This document shows, one piece after another, positions 7,979 through 16,423 of a DNA stretch of 64,000 bases (the first letter of the stretch is position 1; each line of letters opens with the position of its first letter). Made by a program: the position numbers and the translations under genes. Source of the stretch: an uncultured Spirochaetota bacterium (GTDB lineage Bacteria; Spirochaetota; UBA4802; UBA5550); contig CALMRZ010000016.1 of assembly GCA_937872225.1 (NCBI GenBank), positions 179,776-243,775 of the forward strand, read 5' to 3'. The notes beneath the pieces were generated by a model. It worked only from the letters and a program-made list of their open reading frames with translations, searched no databases and was not told the origin of the DNA.

Positions 7979-9322
7979 ATGATGCGAATAGCTGTCAGGA
8001 AGTATCGCTTTGTGGTCATTGCTGCCGCGGCGCTGGTGCTGGCTCTCTTGTTGAGCGACACGACGTGGACCGGGACCAGGAACGGGAATTCCCCGGCCCA
8101 GCTGAGGGCGCAGACAAACATAGAGAAAAAGAAAGATGAAATATTCAGGAAGTTCAACGAGAAAAAGGAACAGCTCGTCCGCAGTCCCGAAGAAATGAAG
8201 CAGATACTGGCGGATGTCCAGAAGAAAATAAAAGAAAAGAACATGAGTTTCGTGGTCTCCCTCAACGAAATGATGAAGTATAAAATTTCGCAGATCACCG
8301 GCGCCCAGGTGCCCCGGAACATCGAAAAGGAAGCGAAGGTCCAGTCCGAGATGGGCGACAAGATGTGGGCGGAATTCCTGAAAAAATACCGGGACTACCT
8401 CGAGGGAAAAAAGGGCGGCCGGGACCGTGATTCCTACCGGAAGAAAAAGCACGACGAGTACTACGAGGACATTGACCGGGACCGGCGCGAAGAAGGGAAG
8501 AAGGAAGAGGAGAAGAAGCTGGACGAGTACTCCTACAAGGAAGAGAAGAAAAAGGAAGAGGAAAAACAGGAAGAGAAGAAAGGGGAAACCGATACCGACA
8601 TAGAAAACGCCCCGTCGCCCAGGGCCACCTCGTTCACCTGGGTCAACCGGAACAAGGTGACCCCGATCAAGTACCAGGGGGTATGCGGCAGCTGCTGGGC
8701 CTTCACCTCGGCGGCGGTCCTGGAGTCGAATTTCCTGATCAGGAGAAACTGGAACCTGGACATCTCGGAGCAGAGCATCCTTGACTGCGCCGAGGCCGTG
8801 CAGCCGGTGTACCGGGGCGGCCAGGTGGTGAACATGAAGAGCAAGGCGGGGAGCTGCCAGGGCGGATGGTACGGCCCGGTCTTTGAGTACTACAAGACCA
8901 ACAGCGCGGTCCTGGAGAGCCAGTCGCCGTACCAGTTCAAGGAGGCGTACTGCGTGCCATCGAGGACGACGCAGTACAAGATCGTCGCCTGGGGATACGT
9001 GAAGCCCAACGCGGGCATTCCCGAGGTCGGGGAAATGAAGGAGGCCCTGTGCAAGTACGGGCCCATAGCCGCGTGCGTCAAGGTAACCCCGGCCTTCCAG
9101 GCGTACCGGAGCGGGATCTTCGACGAGTTCGCCGATTGCAGCGGCGAACGGGACATCAACCACGCCATCACCATTGTCGGCTGGGACGACAACAAGGGGG
9201 CCTACCTCGTAAAGAATTCCTGGGGCACCCAGTGGGGCGACAAGGGGTACGTGTGGATCAAGTACGGATGCAACAACATTGGTTACGGCGCCGCCTGGGT
9301 CGTGGTGAGCACCATGGATTAG
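7979..9322 (+). CDS. Papain-family (C1) cysteine peptidase with signal anchor and Lys/Glu-rich spacer
   Basis: 447 residues from the ATG at 7979, which has AAGGGG seven bases upstream; longer in-frame starts upstream lack one. An N-terminal hydrophobic segment (about 10-25) should export or anchor it. A charged stretch follows, very rich in Lys and Glu at about residues 151-203 and probably an extended helix. The catalytic domain starts near 215: oxyanion Gln233, nucleophile Cys239 in QGVCGSCWAF, His395 in DINHAITIVGW and Asn413 in KNSWGTQWG complete the papain set. I see no standard I29 prodomain. The next gene encodes a chagasin-type inhibitor of exactly this peptidase family, which suggests a controlled extracytoplasmic protease. 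Confidence 0.93.
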   Translation: MMRIAVRKYRFVVIAAAALVLALLLSDTTWTGTRNGNSPAQLRAQTNIEKKKDEIFRKFNEKKEQLVRSPEEMKQILADVQKKIKEKNMSFVVSLNEMMKYKISQITGAQVPRNIEKEAKVQSEMGDKMWAEFLKKYRDYLEGKKGGRDRDSYRKKKHDEYYEDIDRDRREEGKKEEEKKLDEYSYKEEKKKEEEKQEEKKGETDTDIENAPSPRATSFTWVNRNKVTPIKYQGVCGSCWAFTSAAVLESNFLIRRNWNLDISEQSILDCAEAVQPVYRGGQVVNMKSKAGSCQGGWYGPVFEYYKTNSAVLESQSPYQFKEAYCVPSRTTQYKIVAWGYVKPNAGIPEVGEMKEALCKYGPIAACVKVTPAFQAYRSGIFDEFADCSGERDINHAITIVGWDDNKGAYLVKNSWGTQWGDKGYVWIKYGCNNIGYGAAWVVVSTMD

Positions 9323-9384
9323 GCGCCTGGCCCCGGAGCCGTGAAGGTGACGCGACCATGATAATCGAGGATATGGGAGGTGGT

Positions 9385-9789
9385 ATGATCAGCACAGCAG
9401 CGATGTATAGAACCCTTATGCCGGCAATGCTTGTCTGCATGGCCATGGTATTTTCCTGCACCATGAAACCGTCGGTAACGATTGCCGATGCCGATAACGG
9501 GACCAGGGTCGAGATCAAGAGCGGTGAAATCCTCGCGGTCCGGCTGTCAGCCCAGCTCGGTACGGGCTTCGGCTGGAAGGTCGTTGCGGCGGGAAAGAAC
9601 CTCGAGCAGAAGGGCGAGCCGCAGCAGGCCGCGAAAGAGGGGCAGAGGCCCGGGGCGTCCGATTACCAGGTCTTTACGTTCAAGGCCGTTGAGAAGGGGG
9701 AGTCGGAGCTGAAGCTCCAGTACATTGAGGGCTGGAAGAAAGACGCCAAGCCCCTCAGGGATTTTGCCGTTACCGTCATGGTAAAATAA
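9385..9789 (+). CDS. Chagasin-like (I42) cysteine peptidase inhibitor, putative lipoprotein
   Basis: 134 residues from ATG 9385, which follows GGGAGGTGG closely; in-frame ATGs at 9358 and 9373 are alternatives. The N-terminus is hydrophobic and ends in MVFSC, a plausible lipobox, so the mature protein may be a lipoprotein. The I42 fold is indicated by three features: SGEILAVRLSAQ, the loop LGTGFGWKV (equivalent to the NPTTGY loop that enters the peptidase cleft) and YQVFTFKAVEKGESELKLQY with the following strand FAVTVMV. It begins 62 bases after the C1 peptidase and ends at a strong terminator, so the two are likely co-transcribed. Confidence 0.82.
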   Translation: MISTAAMYRTLMPAMLVCMAMVFSCTMKPSVTIADADNGTRVEIKSGEILAVRLSAQLGTGFGWKVVAAGKNLEQKGEPQQAAKEGQRPGASDYQVFTFKAVEKGESELKLQYIEGWKKDAKPLRDFAVTVMVK

Positions 9790-9797
9790 TACAGCAC

Positions 9798-9830
9798 AAA
9801 GGCGACGTCACAGGACGTCGCCTTTCGTTT
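9798..9830 (+). terminator. Rho-independent terminator after the peptidase-inhibitor pair
   Basis: AAAGGCGACGTC (9798-9809) pairs perfectly with GACGTCGCCTTT (9814-9825) around the loop ACAG; Ts follow to 9830. Confidence 0.85.
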
Positions 9831-9846
9831 ATAGCAATTCCATCTT

Positions 9847-9877
9847 GTGCCGGATGCGGACCGCATCCGGCACTTTT
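9847..9877. terminator. Second strong hairpin between convergent genes
   Basis: GTGCCGGATGCGG (9847-9859) is the exact reverse complement of 9861-9873 with one base between. TTTT follows on the plus strand. It lies just past the MFS stop (9884) and may help end transcription from both sides. Confidence 0.55.
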
Positions 9878-9883
9878 GGTTTT

Positions 9884-11095
9884 CTACGCATCTTTCTGAG
9901 GCGAGATTTCTTTCATGAGCACCGTGCACAGGAGTCCCGCGCCGAAAAGGACGGTGAGGGCCCACATGCTGAAGAGAAGGGTCAGGACAATGCCGCTGAT
10001 CTGCCCGCTCAGCATCAGGATGCCGTTGGAGGTCGCTTCCGGAACGGGATGCGTTTTTTCCACGGCGTAGGTAAGGCCTATGGGCAGCGCCGAAACCAGG
10101 AAGAACCCGAAGATGAAACCGGCGACCCCCAGGAGGACAATCGATGAAAGGTACTGGAGGAGTATGACCAGCGGGATCGCCGTCGCCATGGTTATCATGA
10201 GGAACAGCCTCCTCTTGCGGTACTTGTCCGAAAGGGCGGAGAGGACAACGGCGCCGACAATCCCGCCGACGATTATCAGGCCTCCCACGATGCCCGGCGC
10301 CACTGACGGATCGATGTCGAGGGAGCGGTTGAAGATGGTGTCGATCTTTGATGATATGGCGTTGAAGGCCCCGAGGCCGATGAAAAAGGCGCCGCAGAGA
10401 AGGAGGAAGTCCCTGTTTTTCAGCAGGGCCTTCATGCCGATGAGCATGGAGACTTTCTTCTCGGCGGCGATCGGGTTCGGCGGGGTCTTCGGCTTGTCCC
10501 TGACAAAGACCAGGTAAAGGACCGTGCCGGCCAGGGAGAATATGCCGTATATGAGCAGGATGAGCCTGATCCCGCCCGCGGGGTCGCCGGCGCTCTTGAA
10601 GTGGTTCATGATGAAGTCGCCGGCAAACATGGCCGCGGTCAGGCCCAGGAAGAGCGACATGGTGGCCAGGCCCGACGCAAGGGCCTCCTCCTCCCGGGGG
10701 AACCAGTTCGCGGCAACCTTGGTGAAGGAGTTGAGCACGAAGGGCTGCCCGATGGCGCAGCCGATCTGGAAGACGAGGAGCCAGGTGTAGTCCGGTGCGA
10801 AAATCCTGAGGAAACCGAACAGGCCCAGGATGACCACGCCGATGCCGGTGCCCCGCTTCAGGCCGAAGCGGTCTATGCACCACGAGGCGGGAAAGGATAC
10901 CGGGATATACGCAAGCATGAATACCACCGCCATGAGGTCGATCGAGTCAATGTTGCCGCCGGTATAGACCGCTGCGGCGTCTTTTGCTATGGGGGCGAAG
11001 GTGATCCACTGGATCTGGGTCGCGATGGCGGGCAGCATGAAGAGGACCAGGACGACCCACCGGTACGGGGAGACAGCGCTTTCTTGTGTTTTCAT
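9884..11095 (-). CDS. Major facilitator superfamily transporter, FLVCR-like
   Basis: A 403-residue protein with about twelve hydrophobic segments. The first pair of helices is joined by WCIDRFGLKRG (about residues 86-96), the MFS loop 2-3 signature with D-R-x-G. The sequence YRWVVLVLFMLPAIATQIQWITFAPI and the block FVLNSFTKVAANWFPREEE resemble the FLVCR/DIRC2 branch, whose eukaryotic members carry haem, choline or related solutes. The substrate of bacterial members is not established and cannot be inferred here. The upstream region holds the inverted repeat CCCATGA/TCATGGG (11239-11259), a possible operator shared with the divergent small gene. Confidence 0.85.
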   Translation of the reverse strand: MKTQESAVSPYRWVVLVLFMLPAIATQIQWITFAPIAKDAAAVYTGGNIDSIDLMAVVFMLAYIPVSFPASWCIDRFGLKRGTGIGVVILGLFGFLRIFAPDYTWLLVFQIGCAIGQPFVLNSFTKVAANWFPREEEALASGLATMSLFLGLTAAMFAGDFIMNHFKSAGDPAGGIRLILLIYGIFSLAGTVLYLVFVRDKPKTPPNPIAAEKKVSMLIGMKALLKNRDFLLLCGAFFIGLGAFNAISSKIDTIFNRSLDIDPSVAPGIVGGLIIVGGIVGAVVLSALSDKYRKRRLFLMITMATAIPLVILLQYLSSIVLLGVAGFIFGFFLVSALPIGLTYAVEKTHPVPEATSNGILMLSGQISGIVLTLLFSMWALTVLFGAGLLCTVLMKEISPQKDA

Positions 11096-11238
11096 TAAGC
11101 CTCCTTGAAGTGGGTGCTGCAGTGATTTTATCCCGCCCTCTTGCGGGGCGGGGTTGAGCGCAATTTATTTGAGAAATAGTTCCGGGAGAGTCGGAATACC
11201 ATGGCATATGCGATGCGATTTGTCAAAAACAAATCATC

Positions 11239-11259
11239 CCCATGACAAATTTTCATGGG
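11239..11259. promoter_or_regulatory. Inverted repeat in the divergent region
   Basis: CCCATGA (11239-11245) and TCATGGG (11253-11259) are perfect 7-base arms around a 7-base centre, between the MFS gene and the small gene at 11405. The shape suits a dimeric repressor; no regulator gene is adjacent. Confidence 0.4.
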
Positions 11260-11288
11260 TGACGGGCGCTGGAATACCCAAAAAGCAC

Positions 11289-11317
11289 TTGATTGTTTAT
11301 TGTCCCGCCGGTATCAT
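11289..11317 (+). promoter_or_regulatory. Promoter for the small protein, DUF2284 remnant and FAD enzyme
   Basis: TTGATT (11289-11294), a 17-base spacer and TATCAT (11312-11317) lie 88 bases before the first start codon. Both boxes match the sigma-70 consensus well. Confidence 0.6.
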
Positions 11318-11404
11318 AGATTTGTATTGATCTGAATGGTTCCCGGAAGGAAACGGGACCGGAGGCGATTAAGCACAACCGGGAATAAAAAAAGGATAAC
11401 AACA

Positions 11405-11584
11405 ATGGCATTTGGAAGAGACGGTTCCGAGCTGGAACTCCAGATATACGATCTCCAGAACAAGAAACTGACCCGGGCCCTCGAGGATATCATCGACCAG
11501 AGCGGCGACGCGGAAATCGTGCGTATCGCCAGGGATGCCCTGGCCGATGCCGAGGCGGTCAGGAAAAAATTCAGCGACGACTGA
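11405..11584 (+). CDS. Small 59-residue protein of unknown function
   Basis: Starts at ATG 11405 with AAAGGA about ten bases upstream. The protein MAFGRDGSELELQIYDLQ... is charged, has no membrane segment or cysteine, and is predicted to be almost wholly helical, with acidic residues at the end (FSDD). I do not recognise a family. It is the first gene after a good promoter, followed directly by the DUF2284 remnant and then the FAD enzyme, so all may share one transcript. The ribosome site and codon pattern support it as a real gene. Confidence 0.6.
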   Translation: MAFGRDGSELELQIYDLQNKKLTRALEDIIDQSGDAEIVRIARDALADAEAVRKKFSDD

Positions 11585-11585
11585 A

Positions 11586-11759
11586 GGTGGCGGCGTCTGT
11601 CCCGAGGAGGGGTGCCGGTACCCGGAAAAGGCCCGTCCTTCCATGGAAGGGTGCGGCATGGACGTGTATGCCACGGCCCGCGGCAGCGGATATCCCATCA
11701 GGGTTGTGAAGGATGAATCGAGCGGTCAGAATTATTACGGGGTCGTGCTGATAGAGTGA
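11586..11759 (+). pseudogene. C-terminal remnant of a DUF2284 predicted metal-binding protein
   Basis: The frame at 11586-11759 reads GGGVCPEEGCRYPEKARPSM followed by EGCGMDVYATARGSGYPI, the characteristic C-terminal end of DUF2284 proteins (cysteine pair, then PEKARPSMEG and DV.ATA). Intact members are about 170-200 residues. Here the N-terminal two thirds are absent because the homologous part begins just two bases after the stop of the 59-residue gene. The remaining 57 codons show no frameshift or stop, so the deletion looks clean. The stop overlaps the start of the next gene (GTGA), so a short product from ATG 11641 might still be made for coupling. Confidence 0.68.
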
Positions 11760-13156
11760 TTACCTACGACTGCATCATCGTCGGCGCCGGGCCGGCGGGG
11801 ATCTTCACCGCCATGGAGTACCTGAAGCGCAGTCCCGGCAGGAAGGTGCTTATCCTGGAGAAGGGTAAGCGCATCGAGAACAGGTCGTGCCCCATGCGCG
11901 AGACCGGGTGGTGCCACAACTGCAGGCCCTGCAACATCACCACCGGCTTTTCCGGGGCGGGAGCCTTCAGCGACGGGAAGCTGATGCTCTCCCCGGAAAT
12001 CGGCGGGATGCTGAACGAATACATGCCTGAGGAGCGGTTGGTCTCCCTCATCCGCTATGTCGACAATATTTATCTTTCCTACGGCGCAGACCCCACCATG
12101 TACGGCGTGAACCTTGACGAGGAGGCAATGCAGGACCTCCGCCAGAAGGTGACCAGGAGCAACCTGAAGCTCGTCGACTCGCCGGTGCGTCACATGGGCA
12201 CCGAGGGAAGCTACCGGATCTACACCCAGATCCAGAAGGAACTCCTCGACAGCGGGGCCGAGATCAGGTTCGAGACGGAGGTCACCGACCTCATCCTGGA
12301 GGGCGAATCGGTTGCCGGCGTCAGGGCCGACGGCGGGGAGTTCCGTTCCGGCAACGTGGTGCTCACCGTGGGCCGGCGGGGCGCCGAATGGCTGAAGACC
12401 ATGTGCGTCAGGTACGGCATTGAAACGAGGATCGGCGGAGTCGACATCGGCGTTCGCGTCGAGGTGCGCAACGAGATCATGAAAGAGGTGAACGACCGGA
12501 TTTACGAGAGCAAGCTCATCTACTACACGCCGACCTTTGACGACCGGGTGCGCACCTTCTGCCACAACCCTGCGGGCATTGTGGCCACCGAATACTACCA
12601 CGACGACCTGGCCGTGGTGAACGGACACAGCTACAAGGCGGACCGTCTCAAGACCGGGAACACCAATTTCGCCATCCTGGTCTCCAATTATTTTACCGAT
12701 CCCTTCAAGGAGCCGATCGAGTACGGGAAGTATATCGCCCGCCTGGCGAACATGCTTTCCGGGAACAAGGTCATGGTCCAGTGCTTCGGCGATTTCCGCC
12801 GGGGAAGGCGCACCAACGCCGAGCGCCTGGCGAGGAACAGCCTCCGTCCCACCCTGAAGGACGCGGTGCCCGGCGACCTCTGCCTGGTGTTCCCCTACCG
12901 TATTATGCTGGACATAAAAGAAATGATAGCCGCACTGGATACTATCTTCCACGGCCTGGCGAGCGACGAGACGCTCCTGTACGGCGTGGAGGTGAAGTTT
13001 TATTCCAACATCATCAGGGTCAACGAGAGGTTCCAGACCCGGTACCGCGGGCTGTACGCCGGCGGCGACGGGGCGGGCATCACCAGGGGCCTGGTGCAAT
13101 CGAGCATCAACGGGGTGCTCATCGGGAGGATTTTAAGCGGTCATGAAGCTTATTAA
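11756..13156 (+). CDS. FAD-dependent dehydrogenase, COG2509 type
   Basis: 466 residues starting with GTG at 11756 (ITYDCIIVGAGPAGIFTAME). The dinucleotide-binding motif is GAGPAG at about residues 9-14. The cysteine-rich block SCPMRETGWCHNCRPCNI (about 43-60) followed by GFSGAGAFSDGKL is typical of the uncharacterised FAD-dependent dehydrogenases of COG2509. A C-terminal GLYAGGDGAGITRGLVQSS forms the second FAD contact. The physiological substrate of this family is not known. The start overlaps the DUF2284 remnant stop by GTGA, and its 3' end overlaps the next gene by 14 bases, so it is part of a tight operon. Confidence 0.88.
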   Translation: MITYDCIIVGAGPAGIFTAMEYLKRSPGRKVLILEKGKRIENRSCPMRETGWCHNCRPCNITTGFSGAGAFSDGKLMLSPEIGGMLNEYMPEERLVSLIRYVDNIYLSYGADPTMYGVNLDEEAMQDLRQKVTRSNLKLVDSPVRHMGTEGSYRIYTQIQKELLDSGAEIRFETEVTDLILEGESVAGVRADGGEFRSGNVVLTVGRRGAEWLKTMCVRYGIETRIGGVDIGVRVEVRNEIMKEVNDRIYESKLIYYTPTFDDRVRTFCHNPAGIVATEYYHDDLAVVNGHSYKADRLKTGNTNFAILVSNYFTDPFKEPIEYGKYIARLANMLSGNKVMVQCFGDFRRGRRTNAERLARNSLRPTLKDAVPGDLCLVFPYRIMLDIKEMIAALDTIFHGLASDETLLYGVEVKFYSNIIRVNERFQTRYRGLYAGGDGAGITRGLVQSSINGVLIGRILSGHEAY

Positions 13157-14300
13157 TTTCATCATATTTCTCAGCATCGTGCTGGCGGTCCATGGCGCGG
13201 TGAACTACTACATTTTTATCAGGGGGTGGCAGGTCCTTCCCAGAGAGCCGGCCGTCAGGATCCCCTACCTGGCGATCTTCCTCATCTTCGCCCTGTCCTA
13301 TCTGGCCGGGCGGGTGCTGGAGCGCTTCACCATATGCGCGGCCAGCGATTATCTCATCTGGATCGGCTCCTTCTGGATGGGGATGATGGTGTACCTTTTC
13401 CTCGGCGCGCTTCTCTGCGACATCCTGCGCCTCGGCAACTGGATCGCCGGCGTCGTGCCGGTGCCCTCGGAACTGTACGGTCGCATCAGGCAGATGGCGG
13501 CCCTGGCGGTGACGGCCGTGGCGGCGGCGACCGTGATTGCCGGCTACTTTAACACGCTCCATCCCCGCATCAACACCGTGGTGGTCGAGGTACCGAAGAG
13601 CGCCGGCGGCCGCCGGACCCTTGACATTGCCCTGGTGACGGACATACACCTGGGGACCATCATCAAGAATTCGCGCCTGCAGACGATGGCGGACATGGTG
13701 AACGTCCTCCAGCCGGACCTGGTGCTCCTGGGGGGCGACATCGTCGACGAGGACCTGGCCCCGGTCATCCAGAACAACCTGGGCGAACTGCTCCGCACGA
13801 TACGGTCGCGCTATGGCACCTACGCGGTGACCGGGAACCACGAATACATCGGCGGGGTCGAGGCGGCATGCCGCTACCTGTCAGACCACGGCGTGACCGT
13901 CCTGCGCGACCGGTCGGTGCTCATCGATAACAGCTTCTACCTGGTGGGGCGGGAAGATCGGAGCATCACCCAGTTCGGCGGGGGCCGGAGGCTGCCCCTG
14001 GACAGCGTCATGAAGGGCGTTGACCTCGCCAGGCCGGTAATCATGATGGACCACCAGCCCTTCCGCCTCGGGGAAGCTGCGGAGCACGGCGTGGACCTGC
14101 AGGTCTCGGGCCATACCCATCACGGCCAGCTCTGGCCCTTTAACTTCATTACTTCGCTGATATACGAGGTGAGCAGGGGCCTGAAGCGGATCGGGAACAC
14201 CCACGTGTTCGTGTCGTGCGGCTACGGCACCTGGGGGCCGCCGGTGCGGGTGGGGATGGTCCCCGAGGTGGTCCACCTTCAGCTGCGGTTCAAACAGTAG
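13143..14300 (+). CDS. Membrane-anchored calcineurin-like metallophosphoesterase (YkuE/YaeI-like)
   Basis: 385 residues. Four hydrophobic segments occupy the first 140 residues. The phosphoesterase domain follows with all metal-binding blocks: VTDIHLG (about 163-169), LGGDIVDE (about 197-204), GNHEYIGG (about 229-236), MMDHQPF (about 301-307) and SGHTHHGQLWP (about 321-331). Related proteins such as YkuE and YaeI act on lipid or nucleotide phosphoesters at the membrane; the target here is unknown. The gene overlaps the FAD enzyme by 14 bases, which implies co-translation. A short GC hairpin follows the stop, but no T run. Confidence 0.9.
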   Translation: MKLINFIIFLSIVLAVHGAVNYYIFIRGWQVLPREPAVRIPYLAIFLIFALSYLAGRVLERFTICAASDYLIWIGSFWMGMMVYLFLGALLCDILRLGNWIAGVVPVPSELYGRIRQMAALAVTAVAAATVIAGYFNTLHPRINTVVVEVPKSAGGRRTLDIALVTDIHLGTIIKNSRLQTMADMVNVLQPDLVLLGGDIVDEDLAPVIQNNLGELLRTIRSRYGTYAVTGNHEYIGGVEAACRYLSDHGVTVLRDRSVLIDNSFYLVGREDRSITQFGGGRRLPLDSVMKGVDLARPVIMMDHQPFRLGEAAEHGVDLQVSGHTHHGQLWPFNFITSLIYEVSRGLKRIGNTHVFVSCGYGTWGPPVRVGMVPEVVHLQLRFKQ

Positions 14301-14441
14301 GGTATGTCCCCCTGTACACCGCAGGGGTCATTTGCAATGTGATGTTATAGATTCTTATTCTATAAATGTCATTTCGAAGGAGCAGATCGACGGAGAAATC
14401 TTTTATCTTGCCACATGAAAAATATTTCAGCCCATTGGGAT

Positions 14442-16136
14442 TCAAAATGAAAGCGGGGATGTGTTCCCCCACGCCCCCTCAGGGGGGCGGGGGGGCTTGC
14501 AGGTTATCGCTTCCGCTATCTTCGCCTTCAGCTTGTGCCGGTCAATCGGCTTCGCAAGGTAGGACTTGCATCCCATCGAGATAAATTTGGCCTCGTCCTC
14601 CACCATGGCGTAGGCCGTTTGGGCTATGATATGCGGGCCGGCGAGGAGCCCCTCGTGTTTCAGCGCGGCCAGGACTTCCTCGCCGTTCATGACCGGCATC
14701 TGCATGTCAAGGAACACAACATCATACCTCGTCCGCCGCATCTTCTCGAGGGTTTCTCCGCCGTCAACGGCAAGGTCGCAGGCGAGCCCGATCTTCCGCA
14801 GCAGGGCGTCGATGAACTTCCGGTTGATCGAATCATCCTCTGAAACGAGGATGCGCAGGGGCCTCCCGGATGAGAGATGATCGCGGATAATGGCGTCGGG
14901 ATCGAAGCCGCTTCCGGCTGTTCCGTCCGCGGCCGTTGTTTCGCTCAGGGCCTTGCCCGCGTCTTCGGCCGGCGGCAGCGGTATGGTCACGGTGAAAACC
15001 GATCCGCGGCCGGGCTCGCTCTCCACCGTTATGGAGCCGTTCATGAGTGAGAGGAGTTTTCTGCAGATGGCCAGGCCGAGGCCGGTGCCGCCGTACCTGC
15101 CGGCTATCGTTTCATCGGCCTGGGAGAACTCGGAGAAAATGGCCTCCTGGTGCTCTTTCCCGATGCCGATGCCGGTGTCCTCGACCCGTATCGTCGCGGT
15201 GCCGTCGCGGTAGTCGCAGCGGATCCCGACCGATCCCTTTTCGGTGAACTTGAAGGCATTGCTGGTCATGTTCAGTATGACCTGCCGCATCCGCTTCTGG
15301 TCCCCCATGACCATGGCCGGCAGGCTGTCGGACACGGCGACCGTGAAATCGATCCCCTTTTCAAGGGCCGCGGACTCGAACAGGGCGCGGACAGCGGAGA
15401 TCGTTTCCCCCAGGGAGAAGGGGGCCGTCACGATCTCGTATTTTCCCGCCTCGATTTTCGAAAGGTCGAGGATGTCGTTGACCAGGTCCAGGAGCATCTT
15501 TCCCGACTGGTATACCAGTTCGAGGCGGGCCTTCTTTTCCGGGCTGTCCTCCTCGTCGATGAGCATTTCCGTGAAACCGAGCATGGCGTTGATGGGGGTC
15601 CTGATCTCATGGCTCATGGTCGCCAGGAAGTAGCTCTTCAGCCGGTTCGCCCGCTCGGCCTCGTCCCGGGCCTCCTTCATCCTCATTTCGGCGTTCTTGA
15701 GCTCCGTGATGTCCGTCATGAGGCCGATGGTTGCCATGGGATGGCCCGCCCTGTTTTTCATGAGCACGGTGGTGCAGGAGGTGGGGACATAGGAGCCGTC
15801 CTTACGCTGGAAAAGGAGCTCCCCCTTCCAGTAGCCCCGGGCCATGACCTCCTCGAAGGCCTGCTCGCGCTTTTTGCGTTCCTCGGTGGAATAGACGTCC
15901 TTGAATTTCTTGCCGAAGAGCTCCTCCCTGGTGCATCCCCGGAGCTTCTCGTAGCTTTTGTTGAAGAAGATGTAGTTGCCGTTCAGGTCCATCACGGCGA
16001 TCGATTCGGCCGCCTGTTCGACGATGGAGGAATAGAGGCCCAGGCGCTCGGAGATCTGACGGGCGTCTGTCAGCTCCGACTCCATGGCGTGAATGATGTC
16101 GATGAGGGTCTCTTTCGGCTGTTTATCATAATCCAT
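14442..16136 (-). CDS. Soluble hybrid histidine kinase (PAS, HisKA, HATPase, receiver)
   Basis: 564 residues with no membrane segment, so cytoplasmic. A PAS domain (about residues 38-155, with NYIFFNKSYEKLRGCTREEL) is followed by HisKA with phosphoacceptor His near 175 in ATMSHEIRTPIN. The ATPase domain has the G1 and G2 boxes VEDTGIGIG and GGTGLGLAI. The C-terminal receiver has its Asp near 474 in VVFLDMQMP and a conserved Lys in YLAKPID. The last 17 or so residues (KPPRPPEG...) are encoded by a GC-run hairpin (14472-14487), so the reading frame runs out through an intergenic-type element. No partner response regulator lies nearby. Confidence 0.9.
   Translation of the reverse strand: MDYDKQPKETLIDIIHAMESELTDARQISERLGLYSSIVEQAAESIAVMDLNGNYIFFNKSYEKLRGCTREELFGKKFKDVYSTEERKKREQAFEEVMARGYWKGELLFQRKDGSYVPTSCTTVLMKNRAGHPMATIGLMTDITELKNAEMRMKEARDEAERANRLKSYFLATMSHEIRTPINAMLGFTEMLIDEEDSPEKKARLELVYQSGKMLLDLVNDILDLSKIEAGKYEIVTAPFSLGETISAVRALFESAALEKGIDFTVAVSDSLPAMVMGDQKRMRQVILNMTSNAFKFTEKGSVGIRCDYRDGTATIRVEDTGIGIGKEHQEAIFSEFSQADETIAGRYGGTGLGLAICRKLLSLMNGSITVESEPGRGSVFTVTIPLPPAEDAGKALSETTAADGTAGSGFDPDAIIRDHLSSGRPLRILVSEDDSINRKFIDALLRKIGLACDLAVDGGETLEKMRRTRYDVVFLDMQMPVMNGEEVLAALKHEGLLAGPHIIAQTAYAMVEDEAKFISMGCKSYLAKPIDRHKLKAKIAEAITCKPPRPPEGAWGNTSPLSF
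14472..14487. repeat. GC-run hairpin at the 3' end of the kinase gene
   Basis: GCCCCC (14472-14477) and GGGGGC (14482-14487) pair around TCAG. It overlaps the kinase reading frame and resembles the C-run/G-run hairpins at 2003, 29313, 42202 and 60429. Confidence 0.5.
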
Positions 16137-16199
16137 AGCGGGGCAGTCCCTTCGGGTAACGTGAACAATGAATGGGCCCTTCTGAACCGTTGCCCGTTA

Positions 16200-16228
16200 C
16201 TTCTACAGGGTTTCATCCGATCTGTCAA
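16200..16228 (-). promoter_or_regulatory. Promoter of the hybrid kinase gene
   Basis: On the minus strand TTGACA (16228-16223), a 17-base spacer and TAGAAG (16205-16200) lie 64 bases before the kinase start. Confidence 0.6.
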
Positions 16229-16423
16229 TACTATTTGCGGGCGTTGTAACAGGGGGTTCCCGCAAAAAAAAAGCCGAAAAATGATTTGCCCTGCAGCGGC
16301 TGTTTTGCCCATGATCGTCGAAAATGGTGCCGCACATTGGGGTCCGGTCCCGATTTTTTTTATTGGTGTATACGGCTGCATCCGACTATTATATCAGTGG
16401 TGCCTGAAGCAGTGAAAAATGGA

